NCBI GenBank assembly: GCA_966250375.1 | Contig: CBINHE010000005.1 | Location: 13,737-77,736, forward strand | Reading direction: 5' to 3' | From: CAMLDH01 sp966250375 | Lineage (GTDB): Bacteria > Pseudomonadota > Gammaproteobacteria > Burkholderiales > Burkholderiaceae_D | DNA: 64,000 nucleotides | Shown here: one piece after another, positions 54,600 to 64,000 of the stretch | Layout of the letters: each line of letters begins with the position of its first letter | How positions within the stretch are numbered: position 1 is the stretch's first letter | Position numbers and translations under genes: made by a program | Notes under the pieces: model-generated | What the model was told of the DNA's origin: nothing | What the model saw: only the letters and a program-made list of their open reading frames with translations | Database searches by the model: none

Positions 54600-55712
54600 T
54601 CAACTATTCGGCTTGGCTTGATAATCCACCACTTCCAGATTAAACCCAGTCATCGATGGCATTTTCCTCGGGCTTGCGAGCAATTTCATTTTGCAAACAC
54701 GCAGGTCTTTCAGGATTTGCGCGCCGATGCCATAAGTGCGCAAATCCATGCGTGCACCGCGCGCCTGCGGCTTGGTGTCAGGGTTGTTCAATGCTTCAAA
54801 CTGCGCGAACATTTGATCGGCGGACTCTTCGCAATTGAGTAATACCATCACGCCTCGTTCGCAGGCCTTAATCGCCGCCATCGCCGCTGCCATGTTCCAA
54901 GAATGCGTGGTGGCTTGCGTCTCGAGCATGTCGAGAATCGATACCGGTTGATGTACGCGTACCAGTGTCTCCAGTTCCGGAACGATATCGCCGTGCACCA
55001 GCGCCAGATGGGCACCGCCACTCGGCTTGTCGCGATAGGCAATCGCCTGAAATGGCCCGTGTACCGTATGCATCGTACGCTCCGCAATGCGCTCAACGAT
55101 GCTTTCGTTTTGACTGCGGTAGTGGATCAAGTCGGCGATGGTGCCGATCTTGAGTCCATGTTCTTTCGCGAATTCAATCAAGTCCGGCAGGCGCGCCATC
55201 GTGCCGTCGTCCTTCATGATTTCGCAAATAACGGCAGCAGGCGTCAAACCGGCTAACTCGGCAAAATCGCACCCTGCTTCGGTATGACCGGCGCGCATCA
55301 AGACGCCGCCCTTTTGCGCTTTCAGCGGGAAAATATGACCTGGCTGCACGATATCTGACGGCTTGACGTTCCTAGCCACCGCAACCTGAATCGTCTTTGC
55401 ACGATCGGCGGCGGAGATACCGGTCGTCACGCCTTCGGCCGCCTCGATGGAAACGGTGAAATTGGTGCCATACGACGTTCCGTTGCGGGAAGTCATCATG
55501 GATAAATTCAATTGATCGCAACGCTCTTCAGTCAATGTCAGGCAAACCAGTCCGCGGCCATATTTGGCCATGAAATTGATGGCTTCCGGTGTGACGAATT
55601 CAGCGGCCAGCACGAGATCGCCCTCGTTTTCGCGATCCTCCTCATCCACCAAGATCACCATGCGGCCAGCGCGGAGTTCGGCGACGATTTCTTGGGTAGT
55701 TGAAATAGACAT
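54600..55712 (-). CDS. ribB: 3,4-dihydroxy-2-butanone 4-phosphate synthase with degenerate RibA-like domain (RibBX type)
   Basis: A 370-residue fusion. Residues 1-205 are an intact RibB ([41 protein letters not shown]) making the four-carbon unit from ribulose-5-phosphate. The C-terminal half aligns with GTP cyclohydrolase II ([12 protein letters not shown]) but lacks the three zinc cysteines (CLTGD..RCDCG is replaced by [18 protein letters not shown]). GTP cyclohydrolase II must therefore be encoded elsewhere. Automated labels ribBA would overstate this gene. Confidence 0.9.
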   Translation of the reverse strand: MSISTTQEIVAELRAGRMVILVDEEDRENEGDLVLAAEFVTPEAINFMAKYGRGLVCLTLTEERCDQLNLSMMTSRNGTSYGTNFTVSIEAAEGVTTGISAADRAKTIQVAVARNVKPSDIVQPGHIFPLKAQKGGVLMRAGHTEAGCDFAELAGLTPAAVICEIMKDDGTMARLPDLIEFAKEHGLKIGTIADLIHYRSQNESIVERIAERTMHTVHGPFQAIAYRDKPSGGAHLALVHGDIVPELETLVRVHQPVSILDMLETQATTHSWNMAAAMAAIKACERGVMVLLNCEESADQMFAQFEALNNPDTKPQARGARMDLRTYGIGAQILKDLRVCKMKLLASPRKMPSMTGFNLEVVDYQAKPNS

Positions 55713-55881
55713 AACTTAAATCCTTATTAGCCCGCTATTTTAATGGATTTAAAGTACTTCAACTCTTAACAGATAGGAATTGGCCTATTTTGCGCCACTC
55801 AATCGTTTATTTGCATGAATTCAAAGGACGACAGCGCAGTGGAAATTTTTCTACGGGATTTTTTATTTTTATTTGGCGGCA

Positions 55882-56493
55882 TCAGGACAACGACAACATG
55901 CGTTCAACGTAGCGCGCAATCAAATCAATTTCAAGATTGACCTTGGTATCGCGCTTCAAATGCTTCAACGTCGTCACTTCAATCGTATGCGGAATCAGGT
56001 TGATCGAAAACTCGCACCCGGTCGCCGTGTCCGCGACTCGATTGACCGTCAGCGACACGCCATTCACCACGATCGAGCCCTTGTACGCCAGATATTTTGC
56101 CAGATCCTTCGGCGCCTCGACGACCAGTTCCCAGGATTCGCCTACCGGTTCGAATTTTTGCACACTGCCCAGACCGTCAACATGACCCGACACCAGATGG
56201 CCTCCCAGTCGATCGGCCAGCCTCAATGCTTTCTCAAGGTTAACTTCCCCTTCTGCGTCCAAGCCGGCGGTACGATTCAAGCTCTCACGCGATACATCAA
56301 CTATAAAGCCGGTGTCGGTCTTGACCACTACCGTCATGCACGCACCATTCAGGGCAATGGAATCGCCGATGGCAACGTCCATCATCGACAAGCCACCCGC
56401 ATCAACAATCAGGCGAACGCCGGCATCCGACTGGCTCCCCAAGGGAGAAAGAGATGTAATTTTGCCGACAGCGGCGACGATTCCTGTGAACAT
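55882..56493 (-). CDS. ribE: Riboflavin synthase alpha chain
   Basis: A 203-residue trimeric riboflavin synthase of two tandem lumazine-binding barrels (MFTGIVAAVGKITSL; second half from about residue 98 with SGHVDGLGSV). It dismutates two lumazines to riboflavin. Normal length. Lies 14 bases downstream of ribD. No FMN riboswitch is apparent in the 168 bases before ribB. Confidence 0.95.
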   Translation of the reverse strand: MFTGIVAAVGKITSLSPLGSQSDAGVRLIVDAGGLSMMDVAIGDSIALNGACMTVVVKTDTGFIVDVSRESLNRTAGLDAEGEVNLEKALRLADRLGGHLVSGHVDGLGSVQKFEPVGESWELVVEAPKDLAKYLAYKGSIVVNGVSLTVNRVADTATGCEFSINLIPHTIEVTTLKHLKRDTKVNLEIDLIARYVERMLSLS

Positions 56494-56507
56494 GACAATG
56501 AAATTCG

Positions 56508-57635
56508 TTAAATGAAACGCGCTAGGATACGCAAATCTGTGCCGATTTGCTTGATTTCGTGAAACGATAAGCTGCGCTTGCCATCCAGCTTGTCAAGCAT
56601 GCCTAGATCGAACAAACCCTGTGCATCACCCAGCAAGTTGGGTGCCAAATAAAGCAGCAATTCGTCGATACACCCTTCGCGGATCAACGAACCATTCAAT
56701 TTGAATCCCGCCTCCACATGCAGTTCATTGATCTGGCGCTTGCCCAACTCCAGCATCAGGGCCGGCAAATCGACCTTGCCTTGCGGATTTGGCAATAGGA
56801 TGACTTCGTTGCCCATGCCGCGCAATTGCGCCTCTTTTCCGGGGTCCGCTTGCGCTGCAACGACCCAAGTGCCGCCGCCAGCAAGAATACGCGCGGTCGG
56901 GCTGATCTGCAATTTACTGTCAACCACGATACGGCGTGGCTGGCGCGGCGTGTCCACGGCACGGACATTGAGTTGCGGATCATCTTCATTGACGGTGCCG
57001 ATACCCGTCAGAATCGCGCACGCGCGCGCACGCCACCAGTGGCCATCATCCCGCGCAGCTTGTGAGGTAATCCATTGGCTGTGCCCGTTATGCAAGGCCG
57101 TCTTGCCGTCGAGGCTGGCTGCTGCTTTCATCCGCACCCATGGCTTGCAGCGCTGCATGCGCGAGAAAAACCCGATATTCATTTCCCGTGCTGCATCTTC
57201 CAATACGCCGCATGCGACGTCGATCCCCGCTGCTTTCAATGTCGCGAGGCCCTGCCCTGCCACCAGCGGATTCGGGTCAGCTATCGCCGCCACGACTCTG
57301 GCAACGCCGACGCGGATCAATGCATCGGCACAGGGCGGCGTGCGACCGTAGTGACTGCACGGTTCCAGTGTCACATAAGCAGTTGCACCGCGCACATCTG
57401 TGCCGCGATGTGCGGCATCGTTCAATGCCTGAACTTCCGCATGCGCCTGGCCGACTGGCTGTGTGTAACCTTCACCGATGACGCGCTTGTCCCTGACAAT
57501 GACACATCCGACACGGGGATTGGGCGTGGTGGTGAACAAGCCTTTGGACGCCAGTTCGAGCGCGCGGCTTATGCCCTGCAAATCGTTAGAAATTTCCACC
57601 GGGTTCTTTGCATAGTGAGATTGAAAACGCGGCAA
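56508..57635 (-). CDS. ribD: Bifunctional diaminohydroxyphosphoribosylaminopyrimidine deaminase / reductase
   Basis: A 375-residue RibD with a zinc deaminase domain (HAEVQAL; PCSHYGRTPPC) followed by a reductase domain (about 155-375, RMKAAASLDGKTAL). It performs the second and third steps of riboflavin synthesis. TTG 57635 has GGAA six bases upstream; GTG 57602 is an alternative that would remove eleven residues. Confidence 0.93.
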   Translation of the reverse strand: MPRFQSHYAKNPVEISNDLQGISRALELASKGLFTTTPNPRVGCVIVRDKRVIGEGYTQPVGQAHAEVQALNDAAHRGTDVRGATAYVTLEPCSHYGRTPPCADALIRVGVARVVAAIADPNPLVAGQGLATLKAAGIDVACGVLEDAAREMNIGFFSRMQRCKPWVRMKAAASLDGKTALHNGHSQWITSQAARDDGHWWRARACAILTGIGTVNEDDPQLNVRAVDTPRQPRRIVVDSKLQISPTARILAGGGTWVVAAQADPGKEAQLRGMGNEVILLPNPQGKVDLPALMLELGKRQINELHVEAGFKLNGSLIREGCIDELLLYLAPNLLGDAQGLFDLGMLDKLDGKRSLSFHEIKQIGTDLRILARFI

Positions 57636-57651
57636 GGATTATTCCGCGGTG

Positions 57652-58203
57652 CTAACAATTGTCAGAATCAACATCGGGATTGCAGACACGCGGACGGCCC
57701 AGAAAATTGATAACGATTTTCCTTACCTGCTCGCCCATGGTAAACGACATATGGCCAGCTTGGGGAGTCTGGCTGCTTGCGTTGGTTCGCGTGCGGCCAG
57801 TGCCGTTATAAGCGACATATTTTACTTGCGCCCCCCCAAAAGCAGCTGCAATGGCAATACCGTTTGGTGCCGGTCCGTGCGAAAAAATGATCTGATCCCC
57901 CGTATCTGGCTTTTGATTGTCGTTCTCATCGACAAAAACGATCCATCCCTTGGCCCAATCGGTTGCATCCGCCGGAACCAAATCGACGCGTGTCCCACGC
58001 TGTATTGCTTCTGAACGCGTCAGGTTGATCGCAGCAAAAAAGTCATTCACCGTCGCGGTCATTCTTTGATTCTGGATCAGGGAGCGAAAGCTGGGGACGC
58101 CAGCTGCCAGCAGGATTGCCGCAATCGACATGACTACCATGAGCTCGATCAGCGAAAAACCGCGACCGGGCCTTGCCTCAGCAACAACAGGATGGACTCT
58201 CAT
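57652..58203 (-). CDS. fimT: GspH/FimT-type minor pseudopilin
   Basis: A 183-residue prepilin-like protein with a basic leader and class III cleavage site G-FSLIELMVV (cleavage after Gly15), followed by the GspH-type domain (DFFAAINLTRSEAIQRGTRV). It belongs to type IV pilus minor pilins that prime assembly. Its ATG follows the pilE stop by one base. Last gene of the pil cluster, before ribD. Confidence 0.88.
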   Translation of the reverse strand: MRVHPVVAEARPGRGFSLIELMVVMSIAAILLAAGVPSFRSLIQNQRMTATVNDFFAAINLTRSEAIQRGTRVDLVPADATDWAKGWIVFVDENDNQKPDTGDQIIFSHGPAPNGIAIAAAFGGAQVKYVAYNGTGRTRTNASSQTPQAGHMSFTMGEQVRKIVINFLGRPRVCNPDVDSDNC

Positions 58204-58204
58204 G

Positions 58205-58660
58205 TCATTGCCAGCAGTTGGTGGCCTTACCAGACGCCGTTTTGGCGCCGGTGCTCGACAGCATCAAGTTCCCGCAAGCGGTGTCGGTATGTCCCGTGTT
58301 GACTTTGGATGTGCCCGGTTTCGCGGTCAGCAGCACGCAATTCTGGATGACATCGTTGCTGCATGCCGCAGCGCTGATTTCATAGGAACTGGTTGGCGCG
58401 CTGTCGCCGGAAAACCATCTAAACTTGACCTCATTAGCATCGCTTGAGGTAGAAGAAAACACGATATAGCTGGTATTCTGCGAATAATAACGTTCCTCCT
58501 GCTGCATCAATTGCATTAATGCAGCGCGTCCTTCCGCCCGCCTGGCCTTGCGAACTGATTCCTGATAAGTCGGGTAGACGATCGTTGACAGTATTCCGAT
58601 AATCGCAACGACGATCATCACCTCGATCAACGTGAATCCTTGAGCTTTATTGTTAATCAC
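58205..58660 (-). CDS. pilE: Type IV pilin-like protein PilE (minor pilin)
   Basis: A 151-residue pilin starting at GTG 58660 with leader VINNKAQG-FTLIEVMIVVAIIG (cleaved before Phe; Glu5 of the mature protein present). Later cysteines form the usual disulfide loop (AAACSNDVIQNCVLL and C-terminal NCWQ). GTG is preceded by AGG. The frame is open further upstream into the pilY1 stop region and was rejected. It resembles PilE minor pilins encoded with PilY1. Confidence 0.9.
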   Translation of the reverse strand: MINNKAQGFTLIEVMIVVAIIGILSTIVYPTYQESVRKARRAEGRAALMQLMQQEERYYSQNTSYIVFSSTSSDANEVKFRWFSGDSAPTSSYEISAAACSNDVIQNCVLLTAKPGTSKVNTGHTDTACGNLMLSSTGAKTASGKATNCWQ

Positions 58661-58674
58661 TGTGCACCTGTTAT

Positions 58675-61600
58675 TTATTTGTTCGCTGCCGCGCGCATTT
58701 CTACCCAGTTCAGTATTTCGCGCCAACTGAAGCGTCCCGCGGGCGGATACATTTCGCTATTCGGCGCAGGTTTCGCGCCCTCTGTACCAAAATTGATGAT
58801 CGAATATTTTTTCTTCACCGCCCTCTTGCCGGTGGCATTCCGGTCCCCGACTTCGACGACGCCAGTCTCAAACAGACTTGGAGAACTCAAAAATCCCACT
58901 TCGGACAACGAGCCGGTGTAGACGCCTCCCGCCACGAGTCCGCTCAGCACATCTAACGCGTACGTCCGTCCGCCGCCACTCGCACACGGATCGCTCCCCG
59001 GAATCAATGTGTTGAAAAACAGGCGACCGTACGCAACCAAGGGATTGGTGACGATACGTTCGCCGGTTTTATACGAGTCCAGGAAATCGACATACCACCC
59101 TCGCTTGCTGCTATCTGCCAGGCCATACGTAAAATCATTTCCGGAAACGGCAAATACATTGCCGTTCGCGCTAAACGTCCGCTCTGCAAGTTGACTGCGG
59201 CTTGCGACTTTGCCCCCGCCATTGGCGGCGTCGTAAATCGCATAAAAGGACTGCGGCTTGAAATTCCCGGACGCAACATCAGCATCCTCGACGAACTTGC
59301 CGGTGCCAAACAGAACGACAAATCCACCACCGGGAGCGAACACCACTTTGGGTTGCGTGGAAATTGGCTGCCGGTTACCTTTTGCATCCGTCGCAGCAAA
59401 CAAAGGCGTTTCCGGCGTTGCGCCTTTCCATGGTGCATCGCCAGTAAAATCAAGGCGCCACAGGTTGCCCTGCAAGTCCCCAGTGTAGGCGTAACGCACC
59501 GCGCCATCACTGCCGGTCACCAATGCCGGGGAGCTCAACCCATTTTGCAGCGCGGCATCCTTGATGGGCATTTCGAATTTGTAATAATTGACGCCTGGCT
59601 CCCACTTTGCGGACGGGGCCTTGTCGAGCGATAGCAAGAACAAGACGCCGGGTGCGGCCGGATTGAATTTATTCTCACCATCGTCCGCATAATTGTTGAG
59701 GCCACTCGGGACAACGACGAAATACTTGTACTCCGCAACTCCGCCCACGACCTTCATTTTGAATTTAGCGATGACGGGTGCACCGACAAGATTACCCATA
59801 TCGGCATCATCGTTGTCCGTGAATTCCCATATAGCCCCCGCCCCGCCACTAAAATTCGACGGATTGCTCACATCCAGTGCAAAGACACCTTGCGCGCCGC
59901 CACCCATGCCGGACGCCAAAACTGTTTTCCATTTTGATCCGACACGTGCCTCAGCCACGCTCATTGCGCCATCGACATACGGCCGGTGCACATATTCTTG
60001 CAGGGTCAATTGATTCAAATTTTGAATCAGCGCGTTGGGAATGTAAGCGAACAATTCCTTGCCGTTCGCCGCGTCAAATCCATGCAGCATCCCGTCATTG
60101 GCCCCGATGTAAACCGCTTTGGTGCGGCCTTTGTGATCTTCGTAAAACTTTGGAAATCCAGCGCCCTGCGCATTCAAGGCGGGCGGTCCGACATAGAGCG
60201 GATTGCTGTTGATGATATCGCCCAGCACGCGATCCCGCGCGCGAAACTTCCCGTTTTCCTGCCCCAGCTCCAGACTGCGCACGCCGCGCAAATAATGCAC
60301 GCGCTGCTCGCCCAAGCCGTCATCCATGCCATCGACAGGAGAGGCATTGAGCAGCGTTTTCTGCGATGCTGCCAGTTTGTCCCATTTGAATTCGACCGTT
60401 TCCAGAGTTTGGTCGTCCTTGATTTTCGCCGCCGTATACACATTGCGCGCATCCGGGCTCGGGCTGGCTTCTTTTCCACCGATACCGGTCAATATCTCCC
60501 CGGCATCCCAATCGGCGACCGTCGCGATCTTGACCTCGCCGCTTGCTTCATCAAGCGTCAGCTTCAGTTTCTTCAGGCTGCCGCTCCATTTCGACGGTTC
60601 AAAGCCCGGCTGATACACAAATGCGCCGTCGGCAGCGACTCTCGTACTCGATGCCGACACGCCGGACATCGTGCCGCTTGCACTGGCGATAGTGGAAAAT
60701 ATTTTGCGAATCGACTGAATCAATTCCTTTGGCTGCCCCGCCAGAAAATAATTGGCCGGTACACCGTTGCCATTATTGTCCCACTCGGAATTGCTATTCT
60801 TTACCACTGTCTTGTCGTCGGCGGCTATCGTAATGAAAGGATTGCCATCCTTATTCCGGTCGTCGAATCCGCCATATTTGGCGGCTAGATAAAGTTGGCT
60901 ATCACGCGGTTTCAATGTGCGCGTATTGCCGTCAATCAGACCGTTGCCGCCTTCATCGACGTCGATGGCGAATGTCTTCACGCGAGTCGGCTTGTCCAGC
61001 CGAATGTCGTTCGTATTTGCCCAGTACGCCAGACCTGCCATGTAATACGTGCCGTGACCACCGGCGCCCGTGTCCTGCTTGTCGAGGAGCGCAAGATTGG
61101 GACGCGGCGCAGGATTGGTAAAACCGCCGCCCGCATCGGCCTCCATTTCCCCTACTTTGCGCGTCCATGTCGTGACATCAAATGCCGGTGTTTTGCCGCC
61201 GGCTGCGGAATCCGCCGCGCGCACCGGATCATTCGCATTTGCGCCATTGTTGTAGGTGGTGCGCGTATTGCCCGGAATGTAGCGGTCCCAGTGCGTATTA
61301 ACGTCGGCGATGGAAACCATGTAGTTTTTCTGGCACGACGCGGTGATCGGATCTGTCCAGTTCTGCAATACCGGAAAGCCTTCCCGCATTGCGTCGGTCA
61401 TGCCTGTCGTGGCATCGGGCGTTGGCTGCTTGCCCTGCAAATAGCGGATGCCTTCGTAATACAGCTCGCTGACGGGGTCCAGCCCCTTATAGATGCCGGA
61501 GCGGCCGAATTTGTTGACGTAATTGATGACGCCGCTGTGGACTGCCGCATTGTTGCGATCGGAAGGATTTTCCGGGTTGTTATAAAACACGCCGGTTGCA

Positions 61601-62586
61601 GCATCCCATTCCAGCGTATCGTTGGCGGCTTCGCTGAAGCTGGACGGCTCAATTTTTTTGGCGCCGACATATTTCATCGGCGCTCTCAGCACGCCACCAT
61701 AGCGAGTGGCGGAATCGTCCAGCAGATACCCCATGGCGGCGAACCGGATTTTTTCGGAATGCCGCTGCATCTCGCCCACCGGTTTGTAGTTGCTGCCATA
61801 CTTCGCGCATAGATCGACGCGCGCCGGTCCTTCCGTTGCATCGCAGACTTTGACTCTGACAAGATACTCGCCCAGTTTTTTATCAGTCTTGATCAGCGCA
61901 CCGTTATTGTCGAACGCCGACGTGTCGCAATTGCCGTCGGTGCTTTTACTATCGCTAAAGAGAATGCGGTTGTTGCAAGACACGATATAAAGCGTGCCCG
62001 TATTGAATGGCGTTACCTGGTTCGGTGCACTGACATTGCCACCGCCTGTCACGGACCGTCGCGGAAAATATGTCGCATGGGCATAAAAACTTTTCGGGAG
62101 TACGGCGCGCTGCAAAATTGTCTCGTCTGCCGCATCGATAATGCGATCGCCACCGGTCAAGGCATAGCGCAGCATGTCGATGGCGGACGATGCAGCCCAG
62201 TTCATGAAATTGCCGCTGAACATATCACCGCCGCATTCATGCGTAATGGCATTGGCGTCTTTTGAGATGAAAAAATAGCCATTGACAATATTACGATTGC
62301 CGCCGCTATACGCATAACACTTCAGTGGATTGAAATAACCGACGTACTCGTAGGTTCTGTTGTAGGTCCCGTTATCACCGCGATAGGCAATCCCGACTGT
62401 CGGAAATTCCACCGATAGGCTGAGTACCATATTGGGATGCACATTGATGCTACCGCCGAATAAGGGGCCACCGGCAATTTTTACCGCAGGGGTAGCTGCG
62501 AAGCCATCAAGGGCGAACACCGCGCACAACACGATGATGAGCGTACTGGCAGTGTTTCCGATATTGATTTTCATACGTTGCACCAC
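58675..62586 (-). CDS. pilY1: PilY1-type pilus tip adhesin
   Basis: A 1303-residue secreted protein with a signal peptide (about residues 11-30). The C-terminal ~600 residues form the PilY1 beta-propeller (GANDGMLHGFDAANGKELFA, PNALIQNL, YVDGAMSVAEARVG, MGGGAQGVFALDVS) with a calcium-type loop FTDNDDADMGNLVG. I find no MIDAS DxSxS motif, so a classical von Willebrand A domain is not evident in the N-terminal half. It acts at the pilus tip, in adhesion and surface sensing. GTG 62586 with AGGAAG before it; ATG 62574 is an alternative. Confidence 0.92.
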   Translation of the reverse strand: MVQRMKINIGNTASTLIIVLCAVFALDGFAATPAVKIAGGPLFGGSINVHPNMVLSLSVEFPTVGIAYRGDNGTYNRTYEYVGYFNPLKCYAYSGGNRNIVNGYFFISKDANAITHECGGDMFSGNFMNWAASSAIDMLRYALTGGDRIIDAADETILQRAVLPKSFYAHATYFPRRSVTGGGNVSAPNQVTPFNTGTLYIVSCNNRILFSDSKSTDGNCDTSAFDNNGALIKTDKKLGEYLVRVKVCDATEGPARVDLCAKYGSNYKPVGEMQRHSEKIRFAAMGYLLDDSATRYGGVLRAPMKYVGAKKIEPSSFSEAANDTLEWDAATGVFYNNPENPSDRNNAAVHSGVINYVNKFGRSGIYKGLDPVSELYYEGIRYLQGKQPTPDATTGMTDAMREGFPVLQNWTDPITASCQKNYMVSIADVNTHWDRYIPGNTRTTYNNGANANDPVRAADSAAGGKTPAFDVTTWTRKVGEMEADAGGGFTNPAPRPNLALLDKQDTGAGGHGTYYMAGLAYWANTNDIRLDKPTRVKTFAIDVDEGGNGLIDGNTRTLKPRDSQLYLAAKYGGFDDRNKDGNPFITIAADDKTVVKNSNSEWDNNGNGVPANYFLAGQPKELIQSIRKIFSTIASASGTMSGVSASSTRVAADGAFVYQPGFEPSKWSGSLKKLKLTLDEASGEVKIATVADWDAGEILTGIGGKEASPSPDARNVYTAAKIKDDQTLETVEFKWDKLAASQKTLLNASPVDGMDDGLGEQRVHYLRGVRSLELGQENGKFRARDRVLGDIINSNPLYVGPPALNAQGAGFPKFYEDHKGRTKAVYIGANDGMLHGFDAANGKELFAYIPNALIQNLNQLTLQEYVHRPYVDGAMSVAEARVGSKWKTVLASGMGGGAQGVFALDVSNPSNFSGGAGAIWEFTDNDDADMGNLVGAPVIAKFKMKVVGGVAEYKYFVVVPSGLNNYADDGENKFNPAAPGVLFLLSLDKAPSAKWEPGVNYYKFEMPIKDAALQNGLSSPALVTGSDGAVRYAYTGDLQGNLWRLDFTGDAPWKGATPETPLFAATDAKGNRQPISTQPKVVFAPGGGFVVLFGTGKFVEDADVASGNFKPQSFYAIYDAANGGGKVASRSQLAERTFSANGNVFAVSGNDFTYGLADSSKRGWYVDFLDSYKTGERIVTNPLVAYGRLFFNTLIPGSDPCASGGGRTYALDVLSGLVAGGVYTGSLSEVGFLSSPSLFETGVVEVGDRNATGKRAVKKKYSIINFGTEGAKPAPNSEMYPPAGRFSWREILNWVEMRAAANK

Positions 62587-63242
62587 TAGTCTTCCTTACG
62601 ATAAAAAGTCTGCAAAACCACCTGCGTCGTTTCGCGCGCACCGAACCCGACCGCGGTCACCCGATAGAAATAACTGGCCTTGCCCGTGTCCGCGCTCTCG
62701 CCTTCCTTGTTGTAGAGCATCAGTTCAATCACGTACCTTGGCAACTTGCTCGGCAAGGAGCCTTTACCGGTCGGGAAAGCCTGGCCGGTAAATTTCCCAT
62801 AGGGGACGGAACTCGTCGTGGAAGAATCGCTATCCAGAAAATCGACCGTCTGCCAAATCGGCGCGGCGCCATCCGTCGCGTGCCTGCACAAGCCAAGATT
62901 GATGTTGGCCTCGCCTGAGCGACATGCCTCTTCACCATCGCCAGGAAACCCGAACGTGCTGTCCTTTGAAAATTGCTGGCTGCGTGACTTTGTGGCATCC
63001 GGGGAGTTCTCAATGTCCAGTTCGGCATCCATCAATGCCGCCTCGGCCGCTTGGAAAGCGATCTGGCGATCGCGGTCATTGCGCGATGCCTTCTCTCCTT
63101 GCAATGCAATTTGCGCGGCGGATATCCCCAGCACCAAGACTGCCACCAGCATCAAAAGCGACACAATCAACGATGCGCCGCGCTGCCTGCCGGAGACCAT
63201 TATTACCATGCGGGTGCCGCTGATCGGTACACATACTCTCAT
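62586..63242 (-). CDS. pilX: PilX-type minor pilin
   Basis: A 218-residue protein with G-ASLIVSLLMLVAVLVLGIS at residues 22-41, the PilX N-terminal form lacking Glu5 of major pilins. It couples to PilY1 in pilus priming. ATG 63242 overlaps the pilW stop (ATGA); a later ATG would shorten the unusual leader. Confidence 0.88.
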   Translation of the reverse strand: MRVCVPISGTRMVIMVSGRQRGASLIVSLLMLVAVLVLGISAAQIALQGEKASRNDRDRQIAFQAAEAALMDAELDIENSPDATKSRSQQFSKDSTFGFPGDGEEACRSGEANINLGLCRHATDGAAPIWQTVDFLDSDSSTTSSVPYGKFTGQAFPTGKGSLPSKLPRYVIELMLYNKEGESADTGKASYFYRVTAVGFGARETTQVVLQTFYRKED

Positions 63243-64000
63243 GTCTGGCTACCCGCTATCTGATTTCGCAACTGGATAGTCAGCGTGAAGACTTTTCGGA
63301 GACGATTTCGTACGCCAGTCGGCAGGTTAGTCTCTTTTATTTGCGTACCAATGTCGGTCCCGGCATTGGCATCGCTGTACTCCTTGCCGAACAGATCGTG
63401 CTGCGCTACCAAAGCATCAGTGCGCGCCGGTTGAGAACCGCGCACCAGCAACGCGACCTTGACGACCACTACTTTCTTCCAGTTTGTTTTCCTGTTTTTA
63501 TCAATCGCCTTGGCAGTCTCGTCCGCGCCCTCCAGAATCAGCGCATCGTCCAATGCATTGATGGCGGTCGCGGTCAGAAATTGGTTCGGCAAACCGTCCT
63601 TGTCCGTGTCTACACCATAGAGCACCTGAAAGGATTCCACGCCGCGTGCGATTGCATCGGCATTCCAACTGTCGGTGCCTAAATATTTGCAGCGCAATTC
63701 CGGTTCGCCATTGCTTTCGGCAACATAGAAAATGCTCCAGCCGCGTCCTGCTTCGGCTTCGCTGGCTTCGGCGACCCCGAAACCAGCGCAATTGATGATG
63801 GTTTCATCGCCATTTTTTCCGGTGCCGGCGCCAAAAAATCGTAGGGCCAGCACATCGCTGCCGTTGATCGACTTCATCACCGGCGACTCGATACCCGCAA
63901 GTTTGGAATTCAGGCTGCGCGCGTCCAGTCCGGCAATGTTCGCGCTGATGTCTGCAGTCGCCAGAACAGGCGCCTCGTCCTTGTCCCAATTTTCATATGC
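63239..64000 (-). CDS. pilW: PilW-type minor pilin, partial
   Basis: The frame enters from the right edge (AYENWDKDEAPVLATADISA) and ends at 63239; the N-terminal prepilin leader is outside the window. About 253 residues are visible, including LALRFFGAGTGKNGDETI and VESFQVLYGVDTDKDGLPNQ, which match PilW. It overlaps pilX by four bases. Gene order pilW-pilX-pilY1-pilE-fimT matches other betaproteobacteria. Confidence 0.85.
   Translation of the reverse strand, partial: AYENWDKDEAPVLATADISANIAGLDARSLNSKLAGIESPVMKSINGSDVLALRFFGAGTGKNGDETIINCAGFGVAEASEAEAGRGWSIFYVAESNGEPELRCKYLGTDSWNADAIARGVESFQVLYGVDTDKDGLPNQFLTATAINALDDALILEGADETAKAIDKNRKTNWKKVVVVKVALLVRGSQPARTDALVAQHDLFGKEYSDANAGTDIGTQIKETNLPTGVRNRLRKVFTLTIQLRNQIAGSQT

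Noticed and set aside
55713..55881. FMN riboswitch upstream of ribB
   Set aside because: None of the conserved RFN blocks (AGGG-type 5' helix and its 3' partner) could be found in these 169 bases.

Overview
The window reads as a chromosome segment of a betaproteobacterium of the order Burkholderiales, most likely family Oxalobacteraceae (Herminiimonas, Collimonas or Herbaspirillum relatives). This is inferred from gene content and order: ribD-ribE-ribB-ribH-nusB-aminotransferase, a pilW-pilX-pilY1-pilE-fimT minor-pilin operon, an Entner-Doudoroff cluster with hexR, and a phcBSRQ quorum-sensing operon. Most genes are ordinary core genes. The interesting material is dispersed repeats and a few accessory genes carrying type III secretion (T3SS) signals.

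Layout. 0-8.3 kb: partial membrane-anchored protein, dcd, hrpA and argA from a divergent, apparently leaderless promoter pair, yggX and rpiA. 8.5-13.0 kb: an ABC export or MacAB-like system (adaptor, ATPase, two FtsX permeases) with repeats inserted inside the operon. 13.0-15.4 kb: a small island with an F-box-like/leucine-rich-repeat protein between remnants of REP-associated transposases and inside a 25-bp direct repeat. 15.4-23.5 kb: sugar catabolism (edd-eda divergent from pgi, then zwf, hexR, tal). 23.5-32.8 kb: accessory region with hairpin repeats, an AT-rich ankyrin-repeat gene behind a small chaperone-like ORF, an IS66 remnant, a GGDEF/EAL sensor, a GNAT gene, a cysteine-free acidic protein, a GNAT-OsmC-PaiB operon and a MocR-like remnant. 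32.8-38.9 kb: CoA-transferase, recR, ebfC, dnaX with an A9 slippery run, aidB. 39.5-44.4 kb: phcBSRQ. 44.5-48.8 kb: RND efflux pump and adaptor. 49.1-57.6 kb: ubiD, a lytic transglycosylase, an aminotransferase, nusB and the riboflavin genes. 57.7-64 kb: minor pilins and PilY1, running off the right end.

The main discovery is three minus-strand matches to the HrpL sigma-factor hrp box (TGGAAC[C/T]-N15-CCACNNA), all with exactly 15 spacer bases. They lie upstream of the F-box/LRR gene, the chaperone-like/ankyrin pair, and the acidic cysteine-free gene. Each target independently looks like a T3SS substrate or chaperone, so the window appears to hold three members of a scattered HrpL effector regulon, with the secretion apparatus outside the window. 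Secondary findings are a dispersed twin-hairpin element whose stems covary between copies, a second family of large inverted repeats with a shared core, and a dnaX slippery site predicted to give a short gamma product.
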